Origin: a virus
Virus record (IMG/VR): IMGVR_UViG_3300023179_000056
Location: 27,886-91,885 of that record
Direction: 5' to 3' (one strand)
DNA: 64,000 bases
Under the pieces are notes generated by a model. The model ran no database searches. It saw only the letters and a list, made by a program, of their open reading frames with translations, and had not been told where the DNA came from. Below are positions 49,042 through 55,207 of this stretch, one piece after another. The position numbers and the translations under genes are program-made. Within the stretch, counting starts at the first letter, position 1; the number at the start of each line of letters is the position of its first letter.

Positions 49042-49210
49042 TGCTAATGGTATTGTCAGTGGATTTCTGACGGGGAGCATCCACTCGACTAGCAAGATCA
49101 GCTTGAATCATGAGTCTACGAATTTCACCGCGATATTGCGGGTCCACAATAACTGCTAGTTGACGTTTAATGCTTTTGGGCATGCGGTAAGTTGAGTTTG
49201 ATTTAATCAT
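49037..49210 (-). CDS. 57-residue phage protein whose C-terminus spans the 48-bp repeat
   Basis: From the ATG at 49210 (AAGGAAACC upstream; overlaps the preceding stop by ATGA): MIKSNSTYRMPKSIKRQLAV then DPQYRGEIRRLMIQADLASR. Basic. The last 19 codons (DLASRVDAPRQKSTDNTISK) run through repeat copy 2. Copy 1 indicates the ancestral ending was STDKNPVI. Confidence 0.65.
   Translation of the reverse strand: MIKSNSTYRMPKSIKRQLAVIVDPQYRGEIRRLMIQADLASRVDAPRQKSTDNTISK
49053..49100 (-). repeat. 48-bp direct repeat, copy 2
   Basis: Identical to 46100-46147. This copy is in frame with the intact small gene at 49037-49210, so this junction is the gene side of the insertion. Confidence 0.93.
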
Positions 49211-51153
49211 TGGTTTCCTTGTGCTAATCCGGCCTGGATGGCACGTTGCCATACCTGAGTCCATTTTTCCTTTACATCTGGCGGCAATGCATCAAATGCA
49301 GCTTGACTGGGCACAAGCTGTCTGAATTCTGCCCGTATTTTTTCGAACTCAGCTTGATCTATTGCGCTCATGGTTTTTGGCGCTGTCATAAATTCCCAGC
49401 TTTTATATAAACCGGCTCCGACGGTACCGAGTGTTGCTAATTTGGCCGCTGGAGCAATTACATTATTAATAGTTCCTCTAACAATTGCGTTTCCGCTTGG
49501 TTTAATAACATTATCCCATGCAGACTTTGCAGCTGGTGCAATTATATTTTTAGCAGCCCATGAGACTGGTCCTTCATTCACTATGTCACGATATCGTGCC
49601 AGTTGCTCGCTTTCGCTGAGTGTGTTAAACTTGACACTTTCAAAATTATTTTTCTTTAGTAATTTATCAAGTTTGTCCAATGTAACATTGAGTTTTGGTA
49701 CCACAGTGTTTGCTGCCGGCGTAGTTGGTTGCACCGCCGGAGTAGGAGCCTGTGTTGGATACGCTACTGGCGTAGTATGTTTAGTATCTACTGCCAACGC
49801 TTTTAGACCTGTCATGACTTTCTCTACCCGAGCTTGTGTGTCTGGTGATAGTGTATCTGCAATTTTAGGATCTTTCATGAAACCATTGACCACAGCAAGA
49901 TTCTGTTTAATCACTGCTTGATCTGCATCATTCATGCCTTCAAGATTTTTAGAATCTTTGTATATGTCATACAGAAAGTTACCTACATCCCACACAGTAT
50001 TTACTGCGCTTCCAAGAAAAAATAGTGGAGCAAGTGGACCCGATACTGCTGTGGCTCCAGCCCTGGCTGCTGTTCGAGCACCTAACCCGGGTAACTTAGA
50101 AAGGATCTTTTGCCCGGCACTAGCTGCCCAACTTTTTGGTTTGGCAGATGCAGACGCCGCTTGTTGTGCACGAAACGCCTGTGCTTCTCTACTGCCGCCA
50201 GGTCTCTGCACATTGGGATTTGCTGGGCTAGTAGGCGCAGGAGGAACAGGAGGAACAAACCCTCCTGTTTTTATCTTTGACTGCAGAAATCCAGGAGTTT
50301 CTTGAGCAACAGGATCTGGTGGTATAGTCTGATTAATACGGGCCATGTATTCTTTTGCACTGAGTGGACGATTGGCTTCGTAAATTCGACTTTCAGGAAC
50401 TTTGGACTTGCCTTTGTATTTGGCAATGATTGATTCAATTGCAGTTAGAGCAGCATCCAATTTGCTAGTGTCCACCACAGGAGTAGCAGCTTGAGCAGGT
50501 GCCGCAGCCCTGTTGAGATCGGTGTATTTTGCAGCGATATCAGGATACTTGGCCATGGCAGCCCGAGTCAATGGCCCCAAGTCACCATCTATGCCGTCAC
50601 GGCCCGCACCAGTCTGGCCTAAATCGGCACCTGCTTGTTTTAACTCTCTTTGTAATTGTTTGATGCGACCAACATCTCCACCACCTCCTGTTGTGTCGCC
50701 TTGCGGTACAGGTTCTGGTGGAATGTTGCTACCAGGAACAAATTTATGTTTTAGATTTTGATGTTGATTTTGGGGAGTGCCGCACACCGCACACCTTGTG
50801 TCCAAATTTTGCTGGGCCAGTGCAGCCGCAACAGCATCATCATTGCTGAATGTGTTTGCACTTGGCAGAGCCACATCAGTATTAGGTGGTACTAGATCTG
50901 GCTCGGTATTGCCAAATGTTCTTGAATTTGATTGTGCTGCTGGCGCAACAGGTTTAAATTTGTTCGGAGCACGATTGGCAATATACGGATCTGTTAAATC
51001 AGGTCGGCCGCCGTTTCTGGTTGCCCATTCTTGATCTTCTGGGCTTAACGACGCATAGATAGCTGCTTGTTTGGGATCGTTGGCATAGGGATTTGACATC
51101 ACATCTGCCTCGTTTAAGAGATCAAGATACTGGCGGAATTGATTGGTGCTCAT
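49207..51153 (-). CDS. Large, possibly virion-internal protein with peptidoglycan-binding-like segment
   Basis: 648 residues. N-terminus MSTNQFRQYLDLLNEADV; CAVCG...H (about 123-135) may bind metal. A segment DGIDGDLGPLTRAAMAKYP (about 185-203) resembles a peptidoglycan-binding repeat. Pro/Ala-rich linkers and hydrophobic stretches (about 385-410 and near 575) follow. A late-type box precedes it. I infer a late virion or ejected internal protein. Confidence 0.5.
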   Translation of the reverse strand: MSTNQFRQYLDLLNEADVMSNPYANDPKQAAIYASLSPEDQEWATRNGGRPDLTDPYIANRAPNKFKPVAPAAQSNSRTFGNTEPDLVPPNTDVALPSANTFSNDDAVAAALAQQNLDTRCAVCGTPQNQHQNLKHKFVPGSNIPPEPVPQGDTTGGGGDVGRIKQLQRELKQAGADLGQTGAGRDGIDGDLGPLTRAAMAKYPDIAAKYTDLNRAAAPAQAATPVVDTSKLDAALTAIESIIAKYKGKSKVPESRIYEANRPLSAKEYMARINQTIPPDPVAQETPGFLQSKIKTGGFVPPVPPAPTSPANPNVQRPGGSREAQAFRAQQAASASAKPKSWAASAGQKILSKLPGLGARTAARAGATAVSGPLAPLFFLGSAVNTVWDVGNFLYDIYKDSKNLEGMNDADQAVIKQNLAVVNGFMKDPKIADTLSPDTQARVEKVMTGLKALAVDTKHTTPVAYPTQAPTPAVQPTTPAANTVVPKLNVTLDKLDKLLKKNNFESVKFNTLSESEQLARYRDIVNEGPVSWAAKNIIAPAAKSAWDNVIKPSGNAIVRGTINNVIAPAAKLATLGTVGAGLYKSWEFMTAPKTMSAIDQAEFEKIRAEFRQLVPSQAAFDALPPDVKEKWTQVWQRAIQAGLAQGNQ

Positions 51154-51156
51154 GAA

Positions 51157-51167
51157 GATATTTATCC
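51157..51167 (-). promoter_or_regulatory. T4-type late promoter-like box (GGATAAATATC)
   Basis: Minus-strand GATAAATA just upstream of the ATG at 51153, identical in core to the box before the gp25-like gene. Supports late expression of the large protein. Confidence 0.5.
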
Positions 51168-51189
51168 TTTTTCACAAGCACCGTGTACT

Positions 51190-51423
51190 TCAATATTTTC
51201 TGTGATGGCTTTTTGACACAATATCTTGTGGTTTGTAAAGCCAGCTACGATCCACAAAACCTTGCTCAATTTCTCTCAATGCTGTGACTGGATGCCCAGT
51301 CACTTTGGTAACTCGCGGCATGTCTCCACGTGCTAGTTCTCGTGCTCGTCGTGCTGCAATCAGTACCAATTCGTATCTATTGCCGATCATCTCTGCTGCA
51401 TGTTGACTGGTGATTCTTGCCAT
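51190..51423 (-). CDS. rpoZ: RNA polymerase omega subunit homologue
   Basis: 77 residues from the ATG at 51423 (CAGGAGAACAAC upstream). MARITSQHAAEMIGNRYELV, LIAARRARELARGD and VTALREIEQG follow bacterial RpoZ closely (E. coli: NRFDLVLVAARRARQ, ALREIEEG). Omega binds beta-prime and helps assemble RNA polymerase. A phage copy may replace or compete with host omega and change promoter choice or ppGpp response. It has its own early promoter. Confidence 0.85.
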   Translation of the reverse strand: MARITSQHAAEMIGNRYELVLIAARRARELARGDMPRVTKVTGHPVTALREIEQGFVDRSWLYKPQDIVSKSHHRKY

Positions 51424-51452
51424 GTTGTTCTCCTGGGGTTGTTGATAGTTAC

Positions 51453-51481
51453 AGTATACAATCGACCACATACAAAGTCAA
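51453..51481 (-). promoter_or_regulatory. Sigma70 promoter TTGACT-N17-TATACT
   Basis: -35 at 51476-51481, -10 at 51453-51458; leader GTAACTATCAACAACCC. Drives the omega homologue. Confidence 0.8.
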
Positions 51482-51482
51482 G

Positions 51483-51725
51483 TTAAAATTCTTTCAATTT
51501 AGAAATATTCTTGTGTGTGGCAATGATGATATTGTGTATCACTCCTTCGTGTTTGATTGGGAGATCCAAGTGAATTGAGATTCTGGGTCCGGTGTTGTCA
51601 ATCACAGTATCGTTGCCCACGGTGCCAATAAATGGAATCTTGTTCCATGTTCCAAACACACGATCACCGATCCAATATTTGGGTCTATAACCAATGCGTT
51701 CAAAGTATTCTGTTTGATTTCCCAT
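51483..51725 (-). CDS. 80-residue phage protein of unknown function
   Basis: MGNQTEYFERIGYRPKYWIG, DRVFGTWNKIPFIGTVGND, beta-rich. A TTGACC with TACATA 17 bases later (51744-51761 region) puts the transcription start within a few bases of the ATG, so the message may be leaderless. No domain recognised. Confidence 0.6.
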   Translation of the reverse strand: MGNQTEYFERIGYRPKYWIGDRVFGTWNKIPFIGTVGNDTVIDNTGPRISIHLDLPIKHEGVIHNIIIATHKNISKLKEF

Positions 51726-51763
51726 GATTATAGTATGTAGCAAGGTGTCAACACATGGTCAAC

Positions 51764-51788
51764 AAAAAGCCCACCGAAGTGGGCTTTT
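51764..51788 (-). terminator. Intrinsic terminator with UUCG-type loop
   Basis: Stem AAAAGCCCAC/GTGGGCTTTT with loop CGAA (TTCG on the minus strand) and a T-run, ending the message from the secreted-protein gene. The T-run leads straight into the -35 of the next promoter. Confidence 0.88.
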
Positions 51789-51957
51789 ACACTTGATATC
51801 GAGCACGTGACATGGCCAATCGTCGAGCTTGGTTCAATCGATGTTTCACATAAGGACTAACATCATCTATACCATCTCCATCTTCTGGAGTATGATCTCT
51901 TCCTCGATGAAGATCGATGGTCACCCAATCTTGGTCATTGTCATCGTCGTCAATTTC
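51787..51957 (-). other. Acidic open frame lacking a start codon
   Basis: After the stop of the secreted-protein gene the +1 frame stays open, encoding NFEIDDDDNDQDWVTIDLHR then DGDGIDDVSPYVKHRLNQAR and a basic end. It reads like a genuine C-terminus but has no ATG/GTG/TTG until the GTG at the Val of DWV. It may be reached by frameshift, start at GTG, or be a remnant. Confidence 0.4.
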
Positions 51958-51961
51958 AAAA

Positions 51962-52171
51962 TTACTTACTCGCTGGTGCAACCGGTTTTGCTGCGTCCTT
52001 GGCAGGAGCACTTTTGGCAGGCGCTTTCTTGTCTTTATTTTCTTTTTTAGCAGCAGAAGCAGCAGGTGCAGGTGCAGAAGCAGCAGGTGCAGCAGCAGGT
52101 GCTTTGGCTGGCTCGGCAGCAAAAGCAGAAACAGCAACGAGACCAGAGATTAGAGTAGCAATAATTTTCAT
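51962..52171 (-). CDS. Small secreted Ala/Pro/Lys-rich protein
   Basis: 69 residues from the ATG at 52171 (CTTAAGGAAACTTTGC upstream). Signal peptide MKIIATLISGLVAVSAFAAE with AFA-A cleavage, then an Ala/Pro-rich and Lys-rich tail. Such proteins are common in betaproteobacterial genomes and their phages. Function unknown. Confidence 0.65.
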   Translation of the reverse strand: MKIIATLISGLVAVSAFAAEPAKAPAAAPAASAPAPAASAAKKENKDKKAPAKSAPAKDAAKPVAPASK

Positions 52172-52274
52172 GCAAAGTTTCCTTAAGGTTAGCGCAGACA
52201 ATCTGTCTGCGTACATATATAACGCCTTAACCTAACAAAGAGTTGACACTGTTTGAAAGCATTTTTAAAATAGT

Positions 52275-52298
52275 CAAAAAAAAGCCCCTTGCGGGGCT
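52275..52298 (-). terminator. Intrinsic terminator AGCCCC-GCAA-GGGGCT
   Basis: Stem 52283-52288 with 52293-52298 followed on the minus strand by eight T. Ends the 69-residue gene at 52302. Confidence 0.88.
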
Positions 52299-52301
52299 AT
52301 G

Positions 52302-52511
52302 TTAGCGGCAAAGACCGCGATACTCTGCTTTCACGTACCAATCAGGTGTAGACGTTGCACTGTTGTGTTCTCGGTTGTAATCACTTGCACGTTGCCGGGC
52401 TTCTGCTTCGTTATCGTAATACTCTGTATCCCAATGTTTTTGACCCCAACCACGTTCGTATTCGGTGAATTCTACGCGATAAGTTGCTGTAGGGGGTTGA
52501 ACTCTTGCCAT
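52302..52511 (-). CDS. 69-residue early phage protein
   Basis: MARVQPPTATYRVEFTEYER, GWGQKHWDTEYYDNEAEARQ..., aromatic and acidic. A strong AGAAGGAGAAGC site and its own promoter. Resembles small beta-alpha phage proteins; function unknown. Confidence 0.65.
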   Translation of the reverse strand: MARVQPPTATYRVEFTEYERGWGQKHWDTEYYDNEAEARQRASDYNREHNSATSTPDWYVKAEYRGLCR

Positions 52512-52535
52512 ATGCTTCTCCTTCTGTGTAATTAC

Positions 52536-52564
52536 AGTATAGTACCTTTTGAGATAGTGGTCAA
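52536..52564 (-). promoter_or_regulatory. Sigma70 promoter TTGACC-N17-TATACT
   Basis: -35 at 52559-52564, -10 at 52536-52541, immediately downstream of the amber-containing gene. Confidence 0.8.
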
Positions 52565-52571
52565 CCTAACG

Positions 52572-53141
52572 TCAACTGTACTCGTACGGGGTATCTGGAT
52601 CATTATAGTTGACTTTGATATCACCTTTACTCTTGTCATATTCTTGGTAATAGACTTCGTTGGGTTGTAAGATTCTAAAACCATCATATTTCAATAAAGC
52701 AAATGTTACCTCTGCTTTATCAAGCATATCACAGATAATAAACGAACTGGCACAAGCACCTCTGATGTTTTTGAAGGAACTATGTTTGAATTCTTTATTC
52801 CGGAGTGCATTGTGCATATTACTGTTGGGGCTAAACATGATTCGTGTGATACCTAACTTTTGGTTACGCAAACGAATTTTATCAAAAACAGTGAGTTCAG
52901 TTAAGGTTGCTTCGTTATCGTCATTGATCTGTAATAAACAGTTTTTGACTTTGATGCTGCCTTTTGTAGATACATTGTCGGGCGTTTCCTTAGTTGACCA
53001 AGGTAGCCGGCAGTCTACATGATTGACGTATAACGTCTCCCCATGAAATTTTAAGACCCACATTGGGATGGTCTCGTCTTCCAAGTGCTTTTTGTTAAAG
53101 TGGAAAACACAATCTTTACAAGCATATTCAATCTACAACAT
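52572..53141 (-). CDS. Protein of unknown function with an amber codon at position 3
   Basis: ATG at 53139-53141 follows a strong AAAGGAAAATAAA site. Codons are ATG TTG TAG, then an open frame to 52572: IEYACKDCVFHFNKKHLEDE, TIPMWVLKFHGETLYVNHVD and so on, 189 codons in all counting TAG. The first residues after TAG contain CxxC...H (Cys-Lys-Asp-Cys), so the coding part starts right after it. An alternative TTG start at 53084 or ATG at 53063 would lose this zinc-like motif and lack a good ribosome site. The adjacent upstream tRNA has anticodon CTA. Confidence 0.65.
53133..53135 (-). promoter_or_regulatory. In-frame TAG, third codon of the 52572-53141 gene
   Basis: Amber codon between ATG TTG and the rest of the frame. 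Reading it needs suppression, for which tRNA(CUA) at 53163-53239 is the natural candidate. Confidence 0.6.
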
Positions 53142-53162
53142 TTTATTTTCCTTTAAGTTAAA

Positions 53163-53239
53163 TGGTGCGCTAGACAGGAATCGAACCTGCTACAATCTGG
53201 GTTAGAATCAGCTGCCCTTACCTTACGGGCTACTAGCGC
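53163..53239 (-). tRNA. tRNA, anticodon CTA by position (putative amber suppressor)
   Basis: Acceptor GCGCTAG/CTAGCGC, A73 and encoded CCA; D-stem GCCC/GGGC; T-arm GCAGG-TTCGATT-CCTGT; five-base variable loop. This fixes loop 32-38 as TTCTAAC with T33, anticodon CTA, A37. The anticodon stem GCTGA/CCAGA has mismatches at 27-43 and 31-39. Reading the loop one base earlier (TCT, Arg) would destroy the stem. A normal tRNA-Arg(TCT) exists at 57079. Confidence 0.7.
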
Positions 53240-53247
53240 ATGAGTGT

Positions 53248-53276
53248 AGTATATATGTTTTGCTTGATCAAGTCAA
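53248..53276 (-). promoter_or_regulatory. Sigma70 promoter TTGACT-N17-TATACT of the suppressor tRNA operon
   Basis: -35 at 53271-53276, -10 at 53248-53253. Transcription should start about 53241, essentially at the tRNA 5' end (53239), and run into the amber-containing gene. The -35 follows directly on the T-run of the tmRNA terminator. Confidence 0.85.
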
Positions 53277-53301
53277 GAAAAAAGGCAACCGAAGTTGCCT
53301 T
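53275..53301 (-). terminator. Terminator of the tmRNA
   Basis: AAGGCAAC-TTCG-GTTGCCTT on the minus strand (53282-53301) with a T-run. Same UUCG-loop style as the terminator at 51764. Confidence 0.88.
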
Positions 53302-53585
53302 TAGTGTTATTTTTGGTTACAAGGTATAACTACCTCGCTATTAGGCGTTTGCTGCCAATAGGAATTGTGAATCGTTTGCGATTACTTTTTGTGCTTCTTC
53401 GGCCGAGTTCCCTCAATCCTAACGGCTTCTACATTGCCGGACTGTCTGGTCAAATACTAATTACCCAATCGATCACCATGTCCGCCCCACTAAAAAACTC
53501 TTTTTCAAAAAAAAATCTTTTGGTGGAGCGGGGGGTTTCGAAACCCCGTCTTGAATACTTTTCTTTTTCCTTCATACAATCATAA
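53302..53585 (-). ncRNA. ssrA: Permuted (two-piece) tmRNA
   Basis: On the minus strand the acceptor piece comes first: about 53585 to 53521, ending in T-arm GGGGT-TTCGAA-ACCCC, CCGCTCC, ACCA. A 32-nt A/T-rich spacer follows, then the coding piece starts at 53488 with GGGGCGG, which pairs with CCGCTCC including the G3-U70 pair typical of alanine charging. GGTGATCGATTGGG resembles the tmRNA D-loop region. The tag frame starts GTAATC-GCA (resume codon 53379-53377) and encodes ANDSQFLLAANA, then TAA TAG. A terminator follows. tmRNA rescues stalled ribosomes and tags the nascent peptide. Circular permutation is known in alphaproteobacteria, some cyanobacteria and some betaproteobacteria. Confidence 0.88.
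53538..53581 (-). repeat. tmRNA acceptor-piece sequence, functional copy (A)
   Basis: Shares TTCATACA, the GTCTTGAAT core and the TCGAA T-loop with copy B at 54435-54480 beyond the GIY-YIG gene. This copy continues to the CCA end. Confidence 0.75.
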
Positions 53586-53662
53586 ATAGTAGAGTAAGGT
53601 GTTAGCGGTAACTAACACCAACCCCGGGGTTACTCGGGACTGTCCTCTACTGTATTTATAAG
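53583..53662. repeat. Long inverted repeat with nested hairpins upstream of the GIY-YIG gene
   Basis: Outer arms ATAAATA-GTAGAG and CTCTACTGTATTTAT close around hairpins GGTGTTAG/CTAACACC and AACCCCGGGGTT. The right arm on the minus strand contains TATAAATA, a possible late promoter for the tmRNA; the left arm contains ATAAATA on the plus strand. Confidence 0.6.
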
Positions 53663-53673
53663 GGTTACACATC

Positions 53674-54426
53674 ATGTTCTATATTGTATATAAAACAATC
53701 AATCTTGTCAACAATAAATTTTATATTGGCAAACATCGCCAAACTATTGATCCGTATCAATTTGACGGTTATTATGGATCCGGTTCCCAGATAATCAATG
53801 CTGTAAAAAAGTATGGCAAAGATAATTTCGTTAGGGAAACTTTGTTTGTGTTTGAAAATGAATCTGAATGTTTGCTCAAAGAAGAAGAAACAGTAGCACC
53901 GCACCTGGGTAAATCATATTGTTATAATATGCGGTCAGGTGGTATAGGTGGGTTTGAACACATAAATTCTATACCAAAAGAAGATAGACCAAATATTAAG
54001 GCATATCGTCAAAAAGTTGATTCAGGTGAGATTGTAGTAGGCGGAACTCAAAATTGGACCGAAGAAACTTACAATAAAGTTAGGCAAACAGGTTGGTCTA
54101 AATTAGTAGAAATGGGATTGTTAAATCCTAATACTTGGGAAAATCTAACGGAAGATCAAAGAAAAGAAAGATCCGAAAACTTATCTAAAAAAGTTTCTGG
54201 TAGCAACAATGGATCTTATGGAACAAAGTTCTACTACAACCTAACAACAAAAGAAAAGAAGCGATTCGGACCCGAAGATGTTATTCCCAACGGATGGGTA
54301 AGTTCTGTAGATTATTTTGAATCAAAGAAAAAGACCCACTGGTATAACAACGGGTCTAAAAGTTATTTGTTAAAAATAGGTGATCCTAAAATTCAGCAGT
54401 TGGGGCTGGTCAAAGGAAGATTGTAA
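53674..54426 (+). CDS. GIY-YIG homing endonuclease
   Basis: 250 residues. The GIY-YIG module at the N-terminus: MFYIVYKTINLVNNKFYIGK (VYK...FYIG in place of GIY...YIG), the FDGYYGSG signature, KKYGKDNFVRE and the catalytic Glu region, as in T4 Seg-type and intron endonucleases. The C-terminal half carries NUMOD-like DNA-binding repeats (GSNNGSYG, WYNNGSKSYL). It lies inside the tmRNA locus, between two copies of acceptor-piece sequence, so it is probably the mobile agent. Confidence 0.85.
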   Translation: MFYIVYKTINLVNNKFYIGKHRQTIDPYQFDGYYGSGSQIINAVKKYGKDNFVRETLFVFENESECLLKEEETVAPHLGKSYCYNMRSGGIGGFEHINSIPKEDRPNIKAYRQKVDSGEIVVGGTQNWTEETYNKVRQTGWSKLVEMGLLNPNTWENLTEDQRKERSENLSKKVSGSNNGSYGTKFYYNLTTKEKKRFGPEDVIPNGWVSSVDYFESKKKTHWYNNGSKSYLLKIGDPKIQQLGLVKGRL

Positions 54427-54434
54427 TACCTTTG

Positions 54435-54480
54435 TCGAACCCGCGTCTTGAATCCTTTTCTGTCAACTTCATACAGTCTT
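54435..54480 (-). repeat. Displaced tmRNA acceptor-piece copy (B), truncated in the T-loop
   Basis: Minus strand: ACTGTATGAAGTTGACAGA..., GGATTCAAGACGCGGGTTCGA, then unrelated sequence. It matches copy A but ends in the T-loop before the acceptor 3' strand and CCA. A promoter (54488-54516) points into it, suggesting that B marks the original tmRNA start. Confidence 0.7.
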
Positions 54481-54487
54481 AACTTGC

Positions 54488-54516
54488 AGTATATATTTAT
54501 TTCTACATGCTGCCAA
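54488..54516 (-). promoter_or_regulatory. Sigma70 promoter TTGGCA-N17-TATACT
   Basis: -35 at 54511-54516, -10 at 54488-54493, transcription start about 54481 at the edge of copy B. Lies between tRNA-Thr and the split tmRNA. Confidence 0.6.
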
Positions 54517-54523
54517 GTGAATT

Positions 54524-54598
54524 TGGTGCTGATAGCAGGATTCGAACCTACGACCTCTTTCATACCAAGAAAGCACACTACCTCTGTGTTATATCAGC
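54524..54598 (-). tRNA. tRNA-Thr(GGT)
   Basis: Acceptor GCTGATA/TATCAGC, A73, CCA encoded; anticodon arm CTTTC-TTGGTAT-GAAAG; T-arm GTAGG-TTCGAAT-CCTGC. Confidence 0.9.
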
Positions 54599-54671
54599 AA
54601 ATTAATTTAGTAAAAAACCTCTTGCTAGAGTGTTAAGCAAAGAACCTATTTAACTATAGGAGCACGTTGAT

Positions 54672-54746
54672 TGGTCTCCGCGACCAGAATTGAACTGATA
54701 TTTAAGTCTTAGGAGGACCTTGTTCTATCCTTTGAACTACACGGAG
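54672..54746 (-). tRNA. tRNA-Arg(CCT)
   Basis: Acceptor CTCCGTG/CGCGGAG, CCA encoded; anticodon arm AGGTC-CTCCTAA-GACTT; D-stem GTTC/GAAC. Confidence 0.9.
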
Positions 54747-54751
54747 TAGAG

Positions 54752-54826
54752 TGGCCGGTCCTGCAGGAATTGAACCCACATCACATGGTTCGAAGCCACG
54801 CATTCTATCCATTGAACTAAGGACCG
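54752..54826 (-). tRNA. tRNA-Arg(TCG)
   Basis: Acceptor CGGTCCT/AGGACCG, G73, CCA encoded; anticodon arm CGTGG-CTTCGAA-CCATG. Confidence 0.9.
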
Positions 54827-54827
54827 A

Positions 54828-54856
54828 AATAAAGAACCCTGCTGTGAGGTTGTCAA
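54828..54856 (-). promoter_or_regulatory. Possible promoter TTGACA-N17-TTTATT
   Basis: Consensus -35 with a weak -10, upstream of the Arg/Arg/Thr tRNA run. Confidence 0.35.
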
Positions 54857-54881
54857 GAGCACAAGGCAGAGCCGTGTTGTT

Positions 54882-54973
54882 TGGCGGAAAGCAGAGGAGT
54901 CGAACCCCATCCCATTTCTGAGAACCTGGTTTTCAAGGCCAGTCGCAGGACCATCCCCGCTGCATTACTTTCC
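54882..54973 (-). tRNA. tRNA-Ser(TGA)
   Basis: Class II with long variable arm. Acceptor GGAAAGT/GCTTTCC, G73, CCA; anticodon loop CTTGAAA between CTGGC and ACCAG; T-arm TGGGG-TTCGACT-CCTCT. Confidence 0.85.
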
Positions 54974-54978
54974 AAAAT

Positions 54979-55031
54979 TGGTGGGAGGCGTTTTGAGGCC
55001 CGATGCTCCCTAGGGTAGATCACTACCGCCT
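54979..55031 (-). ncRNA. tRNA-like minihelix ending in CCACCA
   Basis: Minus strand: AGGCG...CGCCT and GGGAG...CTCCC stems, then ACCA, with TCAAAAC in a T-loop-like position, but no anticodon arm. Possibly a decayed tRNA. Confidence 0.35.
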
Positions 55032-55123
55032 GTCTCATTGCATTTTGATACTGTTACCTGCCCTAAGGATTAGGTACCTACCTTAGTGACTCATACTGGC
55101 GAATGAGACTTCGCCGCTGTTGT

Positions 55124-55198
55124 TGGAGCGGGCAGCGGGAATCGAACCCGCAACTTGTCCTTGGCAAGGATATGTGTTACCACTAGCACCATGCCCGC
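55124..55198 (-). tRNA. tRNA-Gly(GCC)
   Basis: Acceptor GCGGGCA/TGCCCGC, T73, CCA; anticodon loop TTGCCAA; T-arm GCGGG-TTCGATT-CCCGC. Confidence 0.92.
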
Positions 55199-55199
55199 A

Positions 55200-55207
55200 T
55201 ATAAATA
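55200..55207 (+). promoter_or_regulatory. T4-type late promoter box, exact TATAAATA
   Basis: Perfect match to the T4 late consensus, six bases before the HNH ATG at 55214, overlapping the edge of tRNA-Gly. Confidence 0.5.

Larger units (their letters stand above)
46148..49052 (-). mobile_element. Putative inserted accessory cassette between direct repeats
   Basis: Contains the PP-loop protein, the Bug receptor and the 2OG-type oxygenase, packed with gaps of one base, plus a leader with a late-promoter-like box. Bounded by the 48-bp repeats. No transposase or integrase is inside, so insertion probably occurred by recombination or with help in trans. The cassette status is inferred. Confidence 0.6.

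Noticed and set aside
51787-52137. Leu-rich 116-codon minus frame as one gene
   Set aside because: Its first half is the shifted frame of the secreted Ala/Lys/Pro-rich gene; only the acidic second half looks coding.
53163-53239. Reading the CTA tRNA as tRNA-Arg(TCT)
   Set aside because: Shifting the loop by one base leaves no anticodon stem, and a sound tRNA-Arg(TCT) exists at 57079; kept as the alternative to test.
53586-54434. Simple group I intron in the tmRNA
   Set aside because: I see no clear intron core, and acceptor-piece sequence is duplicated on both sides, which intron insertion alone would not cause; a covariance search would settle it.
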